Origin: an uncultured beta proteobacterium | Lineage (GTDB): Bacteria; Pseudomonadota; Gammaproteobacteria; Burkholderiales; Burkholderiaceae_C | Length of the DNA: 38,722 nucleotides | Reading direction: 5' to 3' | NCBI GenBank assembly: GCA_903914175.1 | Contig: CAIWNX010000210.1 | Location: forward strand, 1-38,722 | In this document: one piece after another, positions 24,103-32,246 of the stretch | How positions within the stretch are numbered: the stretch's first letter is position 1 | Layout of the letters: each line of letters opens with the position of its first letter | Translations under genes and position numbers: made by a program | The notes under the pieces: generated by a model | Seen by the model: the letters and a program-made list of their open reading frames with translations, nothing else | What the model was told of the DNA's origin: nothing | The model's database searches: none

Positions 24103-24630
24103 TCATTCTCTCCTCCCGCGGCGAACGAACAGGCCCAGCGCGCGTCCGGCAATCGCTACCGACATGACAGGCAGCCAGATCGTGTACCACCACTGCGGCA
24201 CGCCGATGCCGGGCGAGGTTTCACCGTAGCGGATGTCGTCGTATACCATGCGCGTGCTCAGGACTGCGATCAGCATGAACAGCAGAAACACCATGATGGC
24301 GCCAAAGCGCGCCAGCGCGCGCTGGCGTGCCAGTGAGCCGCTGTCGGCAAAGTACTCGATGCGAATCTGGCGGTTGCGCGCGACCGAAGCCGAACCTGCC
24401 ACCAGCGACAGCACAATCATCAGAAACACAGAGAACTCTTCAGTCCAGGCAAAGGACTGGTCGGTGAAATAGCGCACCAGTACATTGCCGAAAGTAATCA
24501 GCGCGAGCAGGCCCATGACGATGACGGTAAGCCAGTCTTCGATCTTGAGGGGGATGACAGTGACCTCATCCTGCGCCGAGGGGTCCGGCACTTCGATGGG
24601 CAAATGGGTGGGTTCGTGTGGAAGGTGCAT
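24103..24630 (-). CDS. dctQ: TRAP transporter small permease, DctQ family
   Basis: A 175-residue protein with four membrane helices, starting with IEDWLTVIVMGLLALITFGNVLVRY and continuing through the conserved WTEEFSVFLMIVLSL helix, as in DctQ. It pairs with DctM as the membrane complex. The N-terminal 25 residues are polar and proline-rich, longer than usual, so the real start may be at ATG 24630 or at 24657. It is the first gene of the TRAP operon, 118 bases downstream of the E1 beta gene. A palindromic repeat between them may terminate the upstream transcript. Confidence 0.92.
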   Translation of the reverse strand: MHLPHEPTHLPIEVPDPSAQDEVTVIPLKIEDWLTVIVMGLLALITFGNVLVRYFTDQSFAWTEEFSVFLMIVLSLVAGSASVARNRQIRIEYFADSGSLARQRALARFGAIMVFLLFMLIAVLSTRMVYDDIRYGETSPGIGVPQWWYTIWLPVMSVAIAGRALGLFVRRGRRE

Positions 24631-24713
24631 AAGAAGTGGGGCGCAGTTTAGAGGCAAAACACGGGTTTGGACATTGGGGGATACCTTATGGCGCTTTCAA
24701 TGCGTCAATTGAC

Positions 24714-24743
24714 TTGTCATTGCGGGCCACGACCCGCAATCCA
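24714..24743. repeat. Dispersed palindromic repeat, single-arm copy
   Basis: TTGTCATTGCGGGCC is followed by the complement of its GC arm: the stem ATTGCGGG (24719-24726) pairs with CCCGCAAT (24733-24740) over a 6-base loop. The same unit occurs at 38497-38523 beyond trxA. Here it sits five bases past the stop of the E1 beta gene, so it may act as a transcript end or RNA stabiliser. Confidence 0.8.
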
Positions 24744-24748
24744 GGCCT

Positions 24749-25705
24749 TCATGCCAACATCGCCCGCACGGCGGCGATGATGGCTTCGGGCGTTATGCGC
24801 GACTGCGCCTCCAGCACCGGCGAATAGCCCACCGGGATGCGCGGTGCGCCCAGACGCCGCACCTGGCAGCCAGTGGCCTCAGCTGCGCTGGCGGCGATCT
24901 CGGCACCAAAGCCTGCAGCCTGCACCGCCTCGTGCACCACCAGCAGTTTGCCGGTTTTGGCGCAGGAGCCGAGCACGGTGTCGCGGTCCCAGGGCCAGAT
25001 GCTGCGCAGGTCGATCAGCTCAACGCTGATACCTTCGCTCGCCAGCGTCTCGCAGGCGCTCTCGCAGGCCTGCAACTGCTTGCTCCAGCTCACCAGCGTG
25101 AGTTGCGTGCCAGCGCGCAGGATGTTGGCACGGCCCAGCGTGGCGGGCAGCGTTTCATCGACTTCGCCACTCAGGCCCCACAAGGTCTTGTGTTCCATGT
25201 AAACCACCGGGTCGCCACAGGCCAGCGCCGCGCGCAGCATCGAATAGTTGTCCTGCGGTGTCGCCGGGCACAGCACCACCACGCCAGGCAAATGGGCAAA
25301 CCAGCTCTCCAGCGACTGCGAGTGCTGCGCGGCGGAAGCGTCCCAGATGCCAATGGGCATGCGCACCACCATCGGCACGCGGCCTTGCCCGCCAAACATG
25401 AAGCGGTTCTTCGCCGCCTGATTCACGATCTCGTCCATGCCACAGAGCGCGAAGTCCACCACGCGCATCTCGACCACCGGGCGCAAACCGGCCAGCGCCA
25501 TGCCAACACCAGCGCCCAGAATGGCGGCCTCGCTGATCGGCGTGTCGATGACGCGCGCCGCGCCAAAGCGCTGCTGCAAGCCCTGGTACTGGCCGAAGAT
25601 GCCGCCGCGGCCCACGTCCTCGCCCAGCACGACCACGTTGGCATCGGCTTCCATCTCGCGCTGCACCGCCAGAGCGGCAGCCTGTGCATACGTCATCAGC
25701 GCCAT
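24749..25705 (-). CDS. 2-oxoacid/acetoin dehydrogenase E1 component, beta subunit
   Basis: This 318-residue protein has the family features: VVLGEDVGRGGIFG near the N-terminus, TPISEA with the ThDP-activating Glu E59, and a C-terminal transketolase domain (VVHEAVQAAGFGAEIAA). The E1 alpha2beta2 heterotetramer decarboxylates a 2-oxoacid, or cleaves acetoin, with thiamine diphosphate and passes the acyl group to lipoyl-E2. The start overlaps the alpha-subunit stop by 10 bases, typical of coupled subunits. No E2 or E3 gene is nearby, so the complex must borrow them or use another acceptor. Pyruvate, acetoin and branched-chain types cannot be separated by eye. Confidence 0.92.
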   Translation of the reverse strand: MALMTYAQAAALAVQREMEADANVVVLGEDVGRGGIFGQYQGLQQRFGAARVIDTPISEAAILGAGVGMALAGLRPVVEMRVVDFALCGMDEIVNQAAKNRFMFGGQGRVPMVVRMPIGIWDASAAQHSQSLESWFAHLPGVVVLCPATPQDNYSMLRAALACGDPVVYMEHKTLWGLSGEVDETLPATLGRANILRAGTQLTLVSWSKQLQACESACETLASEGISVELIDLRSIWPWDRDTVLGSCAKTGKLLVVHEAVQAAGFGAEIAASAAEATGCQVRRLGAPRIPVGYSPVLEAQSRITPEAIIAAVRAMLA

Positions 25706-26712
25706 TGGCCTGCTCCCAGGTTTTGCACATCGGTGAAAGCACTGGCCGCATCGGGCCAGGGCGCGGCCTCGGCCACGCGCAAAGCCGCTGCCACTTCCTC
25801 GGTAGCAGCCCGTTCAATGAGGTCAAGCTCGTGCGCTGCGCTGCCGGGCAGCGCCAGGTACTGGGCACGAGCACGGGCAATCGGGTCGGTCTGCAAGGCC
25901 TCCTGCAATTCGGCCGCGTCGCGGTAGGCCGCCAGATCCACCGAGACATGGCCTTTGACGCGGTAGGTGATGGCATGGAGCAGGCGCGGACCCGCGCCGC
26001 CACGAACCTGCTGCACCAGTTCAGCGGCCGCAGCATGAACCGCCAGCACGTCGTTGCCATCGACCTGCACCGCCGTGATGTCCAGGCTCAGGGCGCGCGC
26101 CGTGGCACCGTCGCCGGCCGTCATCGGGCCGCTCGCGGTGGTGGCGCTCCAGCGGGTGTCCTCACAGACAAACAGCACCGGCAGTTCATAGACACGGGCC
26201 CAGTTCAAGGCTTCGAGAAAAGGCCCGCGGTTGATGGCGCCGTCGCCAAAAAAGCAGACCGTGATGGCATCGCGCTGCTGCAGTTTTTGCGCATGCGCCG
26301 CACCGACGGCGATCGGCAGACCGGCTGCCACGACACCGTTGGCACCGAGCATGCCAACCGAAAAATCGGCGATGTGCATGGAGCCACCCTTGCCGCCATT
26401 GAGACCCCCGGCCTTGCCGAACAGCTCAAGCATCATGCCCTGCAAATCCGCGCCCTTGGCCAGCGTGTGGCCGTGACCACGGTGCGTCGAGGTGAGGTAG
26501 TCGGTGCGGCGCAAATGAGCGCAGACGCCCGCTGGCACCGCCTCCTGGCCGGTTGACAGGTGCAACGGCCCGCGCACCTTGGCGCCCCCGTCGGCCGTCT
26601 TGCCATAGGCACTGACGCCGCCCTGGCTGGCCGCCTCGGCCGCGTTCTCAAAGACCCGTATCCGCACCATGGTGCGGTACAGGCCGCTCAATCGCTCTCG
26701 TGTATCTGTCAC
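25696..26712 (-). CDS. 2-oxoacid/acetoin dehydrogenase E1 component, alpha subunit
   Basis: A 338-residue ThDP-binding subunit. HRGHGH (77-82) and the Mg/ThDP motif GDGAINRGPFLEALN (156-170) are intact. GTG 26712, with GGAGA about seven bases upstream, is chosen as start because the family begins around GLYRTMVRIRVFE. A longer ATG frame from 26769 would overlap the fhs gene by 35 bases. The gene follows fhs by 22 bases and overlaps the beta subunit gene, giving an fhs, E1 alpha, E1 beta transcript. An insertion (GVSAYGKTADGGAKVRG, about 32-48) before the usual GQEA motif is longer than in common pyruvate-type E1 proteins. Confidence 0.92.
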   Translation of the reverse strand: MTDTRERLSGLYRTMVRIRVFENAAEAASQGGVSAYGKTADGGAKVRGPLHLSTGQEAVPAGVCAHLRRTDYLTSTHRGHGHTLAKGADLQGMMLELFGKAGGLNGGKGGSMHIADFSVGMLGANGVVAAGLPIAVGAAHAQKLQQRDAITVCFFGDGAINRGPFLEALNWARVYELPVLFVCEDTRWSATTASGPMTAGDGATARALSLDITAVQVDGNDVLAVHAAAAELVQQVRGGAGPRLLHAITYRVKGHVSVDLAAYRDAAELQEALQTDPIARARAQYLALPGSAAHELDLIERAATEEVAAALRVAEAAPWPDAASAFTDVQNLGAGQWR

Positions 26713-26734
26713 CTTGTCTCCAGCAGAAAAACGT

Positions 26735-28411
26735 CTAGAACAGACCGGAGATCCGGCCCTCATCGTCAATGTCGATACGCGCCGAGGCCGGCTCTTTTGG
26801 CAGCCCGGGCATGGTCATGATATCGCCGCAAATCATCACCACGAACTCGGCGCCGGCGGCCAGGCGCACTTCGCGGATATTGACCATGTGGCCACTCGGC
26901 GCACCGCGCAGCAACGGGTCGGTGGAGAACGAATACTGGGTTTTCGCCACACACACCGGGTAGTGTCCAAAGCCGTCTTTTTGCAGTTGGGCGATTTTGT
27001 TGCGCACGGCGGAATCGGCCGAGATGTCGGCTGCGCCATAGACCTTGGTGGCGATCGCCTTCATCTTGTCCCACAGGCTGTCCTCGTCGGCATAGACAAA
27101 GCGCATGTGGGCCGTGCCGGACTCAGCGACCTTGACCACCGCGTGCGCCAGTTCCTCGGCACCAGCCGAGCCTTCGGCCCAATGCCGGCAGACCACCACC
27201 TGCACGCCCTGGCGGTCCATATGCCGGCGCAGCACGGCAATCTCGTCATCGGTATCGGACGTGAAGTGATTGAGCGCCACGATACAGGGCAGGCCGTAGC
27301 GGTGCCGGATGTTCTCGACGTGACGCTCCAGATTGACCAGGCCCTTTTCCACCGCCGCCACGTTCGGCGTTGTCAGTTCGGTCAGCGCAACACCGCCGTG
27401 CACCTTGATCGCGCGCAGCGTGGCAACGATCACCGCCACGTCCGGGCGCAAGCCCGATTTGCGGCATTTGATATCGATGAACTTCTCGGCGCCCAGATCG
27501 GCGCCGAAACCGGCTTCGGTGACCACGTAGTCGCCCAGCTTCAAGGCAGCCTGCGTCGCCGTGACCGAATTGCAGCCATGCGCGATATTGGCAAACGGAC
27601 CGCCATGGATGATGGCCGGATTGTTCTCCAGCGTCTGCACCAGGTTCGGCTTGATCGCGTCCTTGAGCAGCGCCGCCATCGCGCCCTGCGCCTGCAGGTC
27701 GCTGGCGCGAATCGGTGTCAGGTCGCGCCGGTAGCCGACGATGATGTTGGCCAGGCGCGCTTTCAGGTCCTTGCGTGAGGTCGCCAGGCAGAAGATCGCC
27801 ATGACCTCTGAGGCAACGACGATGTCGAAACCGTCTTCACGTGGAAAGCCATTGCTGGAGCCGCCGAGCGAAATCACGGTCGAACGCAGCGCGCGGTCGT
27901 TCATGTCCATGACACGGCGCCAGACGATGCGGCGCGAATCAAAGCGCAGCGTGTTGCCATGGTGGATGTGGTTGTCGATCAGCGCCGCCAGCAGGTTGTG
28001 CGCCAGCGCGATGGCGTTGAAATCGCCGGTGAAGTGCAGGTTGATGTCCTCCATTGGCACCACCTGCGCGTAACCCCCGCCCGCGGCGCCGCCCTTCATG
28101 CCGAATACCGGACCAAGCGAAGGCTCGCGCAGCGCGATCACGCAGCGCTTGCCGATGCGGTTCAGCGCGTCGCCAAGACCAACCACCGTGGTGGTCTTGC
28201 CTTCGCCGGCAGGCGTCGGGCTGATCGCTGTCACCAGGACCAGTTTGCCATTGGGGCCGGGATGCTGGTTCAGCCAGGTCAAATCAATCTTGGCCTTGTA
28301 GTGGCCGTAGGGTTCGAGCGCATGCGCCGGTATGCCCAGCCGTTCCTGCGCCATCTGCAATATGGGCTGCAGTGTTGCCGCCTGGGCGATGTCAATATCG
28401 GAGAGCGCCAT
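26735..28411 (-). CDS. fhs: Formate-tetrahydrofolate ligase
   Basis: The 558-residue enzyme joins formate to tetrahydrofolate with ATP, giving 10-formyl-THF in cytoplasmic one-carbon metabolism. The nucleotide-binding loop TPAGEGKTT (66-74), [29 protein letters not shown] and the C-terminal [10 protein letters not shown] are all present. Length matches the family (about 555-560). AGGAAG precedes ATG 28411. The gene heads a minus-strand cluster with the E1 subunits, an unusual neighbour for fhs. It is divergent from a small exported-protein gene with 251 bases between. Confidence 0.97.
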   Translation of the reverse strand: MALSDIDIAQAATLQPILQMAQERLGIPAHALEPYGHYKAKIDLTWLNQHPGPNGKLVLVTAISPTPAGEGKTTTVVGLGDALNRIGKRCVIALREPSLGPVFGMKGGAAGGGYAQVVPMEDINLHFTGDFNAIALAHNLLAALIDNHIHHGNTLRFDSRRIVWRRVMDMNDRALRSTVISLGGSSNGFPREDGFDIVVASEVMAIFCLATSRKDLKARLANIIVGYRRDLTPIRASDLQAQGAMAALLKDAIKPNLVQTLENNPAIIHGGPFANIAHGCNSVTATQAALKLGDYVVTEAGFGADLGAEKFIDIKCRKSGLRPDVAVIVATLRAIKVHGGVALTELTTPNVAAVEKGLVNLERHVENIRHRYGLPCIVALNHFTSDTDDEIAVLRRHMDRQGVQVVVCRHWAEGSAGAEELAHAVVKVAESGTAHMRFVYADEDSLWDKMKAIATKVYGAADISADSAVRNKIAQLQKDGFGHYPVCVAKTQYSFSTDPLLRGAPSGHMVNIREVRLAAGAEFVVMICGDIMTMPGLPKEPASARIDIDDEGRISGLF

Positions 28412-28561
28412 GCTGGCTTCCTTTCTTGTTTTTCAGTTGTCTTTGCGCCGGGCCATCACGTGGACGCTGGCGGACAAATGCACTATACCTGCCCAGCAGA
28501 CAAGGCCGCGATGCCTGCCAAGTCCGTCGTGGTTTCGGCGGCATTGGCGCTGGCTGGCGGT

Positions 28562-28579
28562 CATGACAAAAATGTCATG
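28562..28579. promoter_or_regulatory. Perfect dyad, candidate operator or hairpin
   Basis: CATGACA (28562-28568) and TGTCATG (28573-28579) form a perfect 7-bp inverted repeat around four A residues. It lies in the divergent 251-base region between fhs and the small exported-protein gene, 150 bases from fhs. Size and symmetry suit a dimeric repressor. The rest of the region shows no gene, and I could not pick a convincing promoter for either side. Confidence 0.4.
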
Positions 28580-28662
28580 CACTGAAAGCCGGAGTCATAT
28601 ACACTTCCACTCATCAAAATGACAATTTTTCGCACTAAAGCAAGTTACCTGTCGTTGACAAA

Positions 28663-29025
28663 ATGATTCCGCTCACACATTCGACACGGCGATCCATGTT
28701 GATCGTCCTGATTGCCTTTATCCTGGCAGTGCGGATGCTGGCCGCGCCGAATTACATTTCGGCGGCGATTGAGCGGGCTGAAAACTACAGCGGTATCTGC
28801 CTGGCCATCGACAGCAACTGTTCGGTGGGAGCGGACCAGCAGGTTCATCTTGAAGACCATCCCAGCCTGGAACTCAGTTTGAGCAGTCATCTGCTGGCGG
28901 CTCCGGTCTCCATGCTGGCCGCTCTGCCGGGTACTGGCTTTTTGTCGCAGGCCCCGAATTCACACACGGCGAGTCTGCCACTTTGGATCTTCGCCAAATT
29001 CATTTTCCACCCCCCAAGACGCTGA
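28663..29025 (+). CDS. Small membrane or exported protein of unknown function
   Basis: This 120-residue frame starts MIPLTHSTRRS and has one strong hydrophobic segment (about 12-27, LIVLIAFILAVRMLAA) that could be a signal anchor or signal peptide. The rest is Leu/Ser/Ala-rich with two cysteines (ICLAIDSNCSVG) and several His and Asp residues, and ends with a basic PPRR. No family is recognised. The layout is loosely like small exported metal-related proteins, but the Cys/His clusters of those are lacking. Ribosome-site match is weak. It is followed by the papain-like gene 87 bases later. Confidence 0.5.
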   Translation: MIPLTHSTRRSMLIVLIAFILAVRMLAAPNYISAAIERAENYSGICLAIDSNCSVGADQQVHLEDHPSLELSLSSHLLAAPVSMLAALPGTGFLSQAPNSHTASLPLWIFAKFIFHPPRR

Positions 29026-29112
29026 GGCAGCGCTCTTGTCGATGCAGTACCTCGTTTGAGGTTTTCGGTCATGGTCTCTTGCCCGCAGCCGGGCAGGTTT
29101 GGGGAAAACGAT

Positions 29113-29631
29113 ATGAAAGCACTTTCTGCCGCCGAGCAGAATATTCTGACGGCACTGGGTAATTTGTTCTATGAAACGGTTCCACAGAATCTGCGGACCT
29201 ATTGCTCGCTGACGTCCGAGATTTCCAAGCATGTACTGCAGCACTTCAAGGTGGAAGCGACTGTCGTGCCGTGTCAGTTGTGGTGTGCCACCTCGGATCA
29301 CAACTACGCAATCGGTTTCGTTGGCAATGCGCCAGTGGAAAACAAATGGGACGGGCACGTTATCTGTGCTGCGAAGGACTGGTTCATCGATGCGGCGGTT
29401 TACCACATTCAAGCCCAGTTCGGAATCAGCGTGCCGCAGGTCGTCGTCGCTCACAAATTTCTTGTCCCAACGCAAGCCATCAGCCGATTGAACCTCAGCG
29501 ACAGCCAAACACTTTGGTGGTATCAACCGCCGCCCGGCGCCGATACCAGCCCGCCAGAGAATCCTCAAGAACTTGTTTCAGACTACGCGTCTCAACTAAT
29601 TGAACGCCTGCAAGCCCGACTGACGCATTAG
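29113..29631 (+). CDS. Possible transglutaminase/papain-fold protein
   Basis: A 172-residue cytoplasmic protein. GGGGA precedes ATG 29113, chosen over a TTG at 29056. The order C31 (TYCSLTSEI), H82 (WDGHVIC) and D93 (WFIDAAVY), each placed as in transglutaminase-like or papain-fold proteins (Cys at the head of a helix, His and Asp on adjacent strands), suggests a cysteine hydrolase fold. The WDGH and FIDA segments are characteristic of that superfamily. I do not recognise a precise family, and activity is unproven. The gene ends 36 bases from the convergent aspartoacylase-family gene. Confidence 0.7.
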   Translation: MKALSAAEQNILTALGNLFYETVPQNLRTYCSLTSEISKHVLQHFKVEATVVPCQLWCATSDHNYAIGFVGNAPVENKWDGHVICAAKDWFIDAAVYHIQAQFGISVPQVVVAHKFLVPTQAISRLNLSDSQTLWWYQPPPGADTSPPENPQELVSDYASQLIERLQARLTH

Positions 29632-29667
29632 CGCTGCAACCTGGATCCCGCGCACCGACTCTCGAAC

Positions 29668-30600
29668 TCAGCTGATCGGGCAGGTCAGGTAAACCGCTTC
29701 GCGCCCCACGACGGCCTCGCGCGCGGGCATGAAGACGGTGCAGTCGTCGCAGGGCGAGCGAATTTCGTCAACGCCGTCGGTGGCGATGAGCTCACCCTTG
29801 GCAAAGGTCTCGAACCCAATCAGTTTGCGCGTGAAGGCAAAGTCCGTTGTCTGAATCACACAGGTCTGCAACAACTCAAAGCGGCGCTGCGGCGCCGCAG
29901 CTGTGGGCACCCCTTCCAGCAAACCGAAGTGGACCAGCAGATCGTGCGCCACGACGATCGCCAGATCGGCAGTCGCCTGCTTGAAATGCTGGCCGCATTC
30001 AACCACCATGGCTGCACCCGGGCCATTGGCACCGGCGTGCAAACCGTGCTCAATCAGCGGCACGCCTGAGCCCAGGCCCTTGGGCATGACCAGGTGCACA
30101 CCAGGGCGCGGCAGCGCCATGGCAACCGACGAATTTCGCGGGTAGTCGGGGTAGACCCAGAACGGCACCACGTCCTGCGAGGTCGAGTGAATGTCCAGAA
30201 TATGCTGCGCTGCCAGCACCGCCGGGCGCATGGCGCGGGCGCGGCGCAACTCAACGCTGTCCTCGCTGCCATCGAGCATTTCCGCTGACCAGACCCGATT
30301 CAGGTTGTGCGTGATCTGGCGGCTGGCAAACGGGTTGGCGGGGTCAAAGCTTTCGTAGGCCGCAACGTTGGCGAAGCTCACAGTGAGGGTGCCGATGCGG
30401 GGACGCACGCTGCGGTCCAGCAAGTCGCACACCGCCACCATGCCGCAAAACTCATTGCCGTGCGTGAGCGCGTTGATCAGCACATGCGGGCCGGGTTTGC
30501 CGGATTCAAACCGGTGCACGTAGTCGATGCCGGTGTTACCCGCCTTGTACGCAGACAGGTCGCGTGGCAGAACTTCCAGGGGAGGGCTTAGGTTGACCAT
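29668..30600 (-). CDS. Succinylglutamate desuccinylase/aspartoacylase family zinc hydrolase
   Basis: The 310-residue protein has the M14-type zinc ligands H47 and E50 in THGNE and H138 in DIHST. The likely catalytic Glu is E201 in VVECGQH. Family members deacylate N-acyl amino acids such as N-acetylaspartate or succinylglutamate, in the cytoplasm. A C-terminal beta domain (about 225-310) contains CDDC and the GREAVYLTCP end. No arginine-degradation genes lie nearby, so AstE is unlikely. The gene begins 13 bases inside the upstream winged-helix gene, so the two are coupled. Confidence 0.9.
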   Translation of the reverse strand: MVNLSPPLEVLPRDLSAYKAGNTGIDYVHRFESGKPGPHVLINALTHGNEFCGMVAVCDLLDRSVRPRIGTLTVSFANVAAYESFDPANPFASRQITHNLNRVWSAEMLDGSEDSVELRRARAMRPAVLAAQHILDIHSTSQDVVPFWVYPDYPRNSSVAMALPRPGVHLVMPKGLGSGVPLIEHGLHAGANGPGAAMVVECGQHFKQATADLAIVVAHDLLVHFGLLEGVPTAAAPQRRFELLQTCVIQTTDFAFTRKLIGFETFAKGELIATDGVDEIRSPCDDCTVFMPAREAVVGREAVYLTCPIS

Positions 30601-30836
30601 GGTGATGCGTGCTCGGATATGGGTACTGAAATTCGATAGGTCGTCGCCGGGCCCGCCCCTTCGCGCAGGATAGAACCCTGCATAACCAGTTTGGCCAGGT
30701 AACGATTAACAGTCGGGCGCTTTTCGCCAACCCGGGACGCAATGGCGTCGGCGCCAATCGGTTTGAGTCCCTTGTTTGAGCGATCGGCCAGACAGGCGAC
30801 GACATTGCTCGGGAGTTCTCTTCTAGTCATACCCAA
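30588..30836 (-). CDS. Small winged-helix DNA-binding protein
   Basis: An 82-residue protein. Residues about 27-70 (IGADAIASRVGEKRPTVNRY, then a wing LREGAGPATTYRIS) match a winged-helix fold where the second helix reads a DNA site. It is little more than the domain itself. It overlaps the start of the aspartoacylase-family gene by 13 bases, so it probably controls that operon or is a co-regulated accessory protein. A 19-bp dyad 115 bases upstream is a candidate binding site. Small winged-helix proteins can also mediate protein binding. ATG 30836 has an AAGG-type site (CCTTGG on the plus strand). Confidence 0.72.
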   Translation of the reverse strand: MGMTRRELPSNVVACLADRSNKGLKPIGADAIASRVGEKRPTVNRYLAKLVMQGSILREGAGPATTYRISVPISEHASPWST

Positions 30837-30951
30837 GGACCTGATTCAGTGTGGCGCTGAAATGCCGACCGGACTGCTTGTGCATTTGCATCTGTTCCTT
30901 TTTTTATCACCCCGGCGCCGAGACAAACTCCCTGCAAGTTTGACCGCCCAA

Positions 30952-30970
30952 CTGTACACTATGTGTCCAG
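30952..30970. promoter_or_regulatory. 19-bp imperfect dyad upstream of the winged-helix gene
   Basis: CTGTACAC, a TAT centre, and GTGTCCAG (7 of 8 complementary) form a dyad in the 147-base gap between the flavoprotein gene and the winged-helix gene. It could be an operator for the latter. A minus-strand -10-like CATAGT overlaps its centre, but no good -35 is seen. Confidence 0.35.
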
Positions 30971-30983
30971 GACGATCACAGGA

Positions 30984-32246
30984 CTACGCGGCATCGAGGT
31001 AGTGCAGAATGCCCTGCCCGGCACGTCTGCCGCTGGCCATGCAGGCCGTCAACAGGTAACCACCGGTAGGCGCTTCCCAATCGAGCATCTCGCCGGCACA
31101 AAAGACACCAGGCCAAGGCGTGAGCATCAGGTTCTCGTCCATCGCTTCAAAGCGCACACCACCGGCGCTGCTGATGGCTTCATCGATCGGGCGCGCCGCC
31201 GCCAGTGTGATCGGCAACGACTTGATGGCAGCAGCCAGCGTCGCAGCGTCATGCATCTGTTCCTTGCTCAGCAACTCATGCAGGATGGCGGCCTTGATGC
31301 CATCCAGATGCAAGCGCCCTTTCAGGTGACTGGAAAGCGAACGCGAACCACGCGGATGGCTGACCTCGCAGAGCACGCGCTGCGCGCTCAGGTCCGGCAA
31401 CAGGTCAAGGTAGAAGGTCGCGCTGCGCTGCGCCAGAATTTCGTCGCGTAATAGATTCGATGCTGCGTAAATCAGGCTGCCCTCGACGCCGCCGGCGGTC
31501 AGGACAAATTCACCCTTGCGTTGGAAACTTCTGCCGTGCGAATCGGTAAAACCGAGCGCCACCGACTTGAACGGTTGGCCGGCAAAGCGATCAGCAAAAT
31601 GCGCGCTCCAGCCGCCCTGCACGTCAAAGCCGCAGTTGGCGGGCAGCAGCGGCGCAAGCATCACACCGCGCGCGGCAAGCCAAGGCACCCAGGCGCCGTC
31701 CGAACCCAGACGCGCCCAACTGCCGCCACCCAGCGCCAGCAGCACCGCATCGGCCTGTGCCTGCAGCGGGCCCTGCGGCGTATCAAAACCCAGCGCCACA
31801 CCCGATGCCCCGTCCGCTGCCTCGCCATGCCAGCCGTTCCAGCGGTGCCGCATGTGAAACTGCACCGCCGGTCCTTTGACTGGATGGCGCAGGCGTTGCA
31901 GCCAGGCGCGCAACAAGGGCGCTGCTTTCATGTCAGTCGGGAAGACCCGACCCGAACTGCCGACAAAGGTATCAACGCCAAGCCCTTGGGACCAGGCGCG
32001 AAGTTCGGTTGCGCCGAAGTCTTGCAGCAGCGCCCCGATCTGCGCACGCCGCTCACCGTAGCGTGAGACAAAGAGATCGGCGGGCTCGGAATGTGTGAGA
32101 TTCAAACCACCCTTGCCGGCCAGCAGGAACTTGCGTCCGACCGATGGCATGGCGTCATAAACATGGACTTCAACACCGGCACTGCTCAGCACCTCGGCCG
32201 CCATCAATCCAGCCGGGCCTGCGCCCAGCACCATCACTTTTTTCAT
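30984..32246 (-). CDS. FAD-dependent flavoprotein, HI0933/TIGR03862 type
   Basis: A 420-residue protein starting with the dinucleotide-binding fold VLGAGPAGLMAAE (5-17). Family marks are VGRKFLLAGKGGLNLTHSE (about 37-55), SSGRVFPTDMKA, LALGGGSWARLGSDG and the C-terminal GVFCAGEMLDWEAPTGGYLL. These flavoproteins (BaiN/YhiN relatives) are presumed oxidoreductases, with most substrates unknown. The start overlaps the stop of the AddA-like gene by four bases (ATGA), so it is the third gene of that operon; its link to DNA repair is unclear. Confidence 0.92.
   Translation of the reverse strand: MKKVMVLGAGPAGLMAAEVLSSAGVEVHVYDAMPSVGRKFLLAGKGGLNLTHSEPADLFVSRYGERRAQIGALLQDFGATELRAWSQGLGVDTFVGSSGRVFPTDMKAAPLLRAWLQRLRHPVKGPAVQFHMRHRWNGWHGEAADGASGVALGFDTPQGPLQAQADAVLLALGGGSWARLGSDGAWVPWLAARGVMLAPLLPANCGFDVQGGWSAHFADRFAGQPFKSVALGFTDSHGRSFQRKGEFVLTAGGVEGSLIYAASNLLRDEILAQRSATFYLDLLPDLSAQRVLCEVSHPRGSRSLSSHLKGRLHLDGIKAAILHELLSKEQMHDAATLAAAIKSLPITLAAARPIDEAISSAGGVRFEAMDENLMLTPWPGVFCAGEMLDWEAPTGGYLLTACMASGRRAGQGILHYLDAA

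Noticed and set aside
29668-30600. astE (succinylglutamate desuccinylase)
   Set aside because: None of the other arginine succinyltransferase pathway genes is near, and the family includes several other deacylases.
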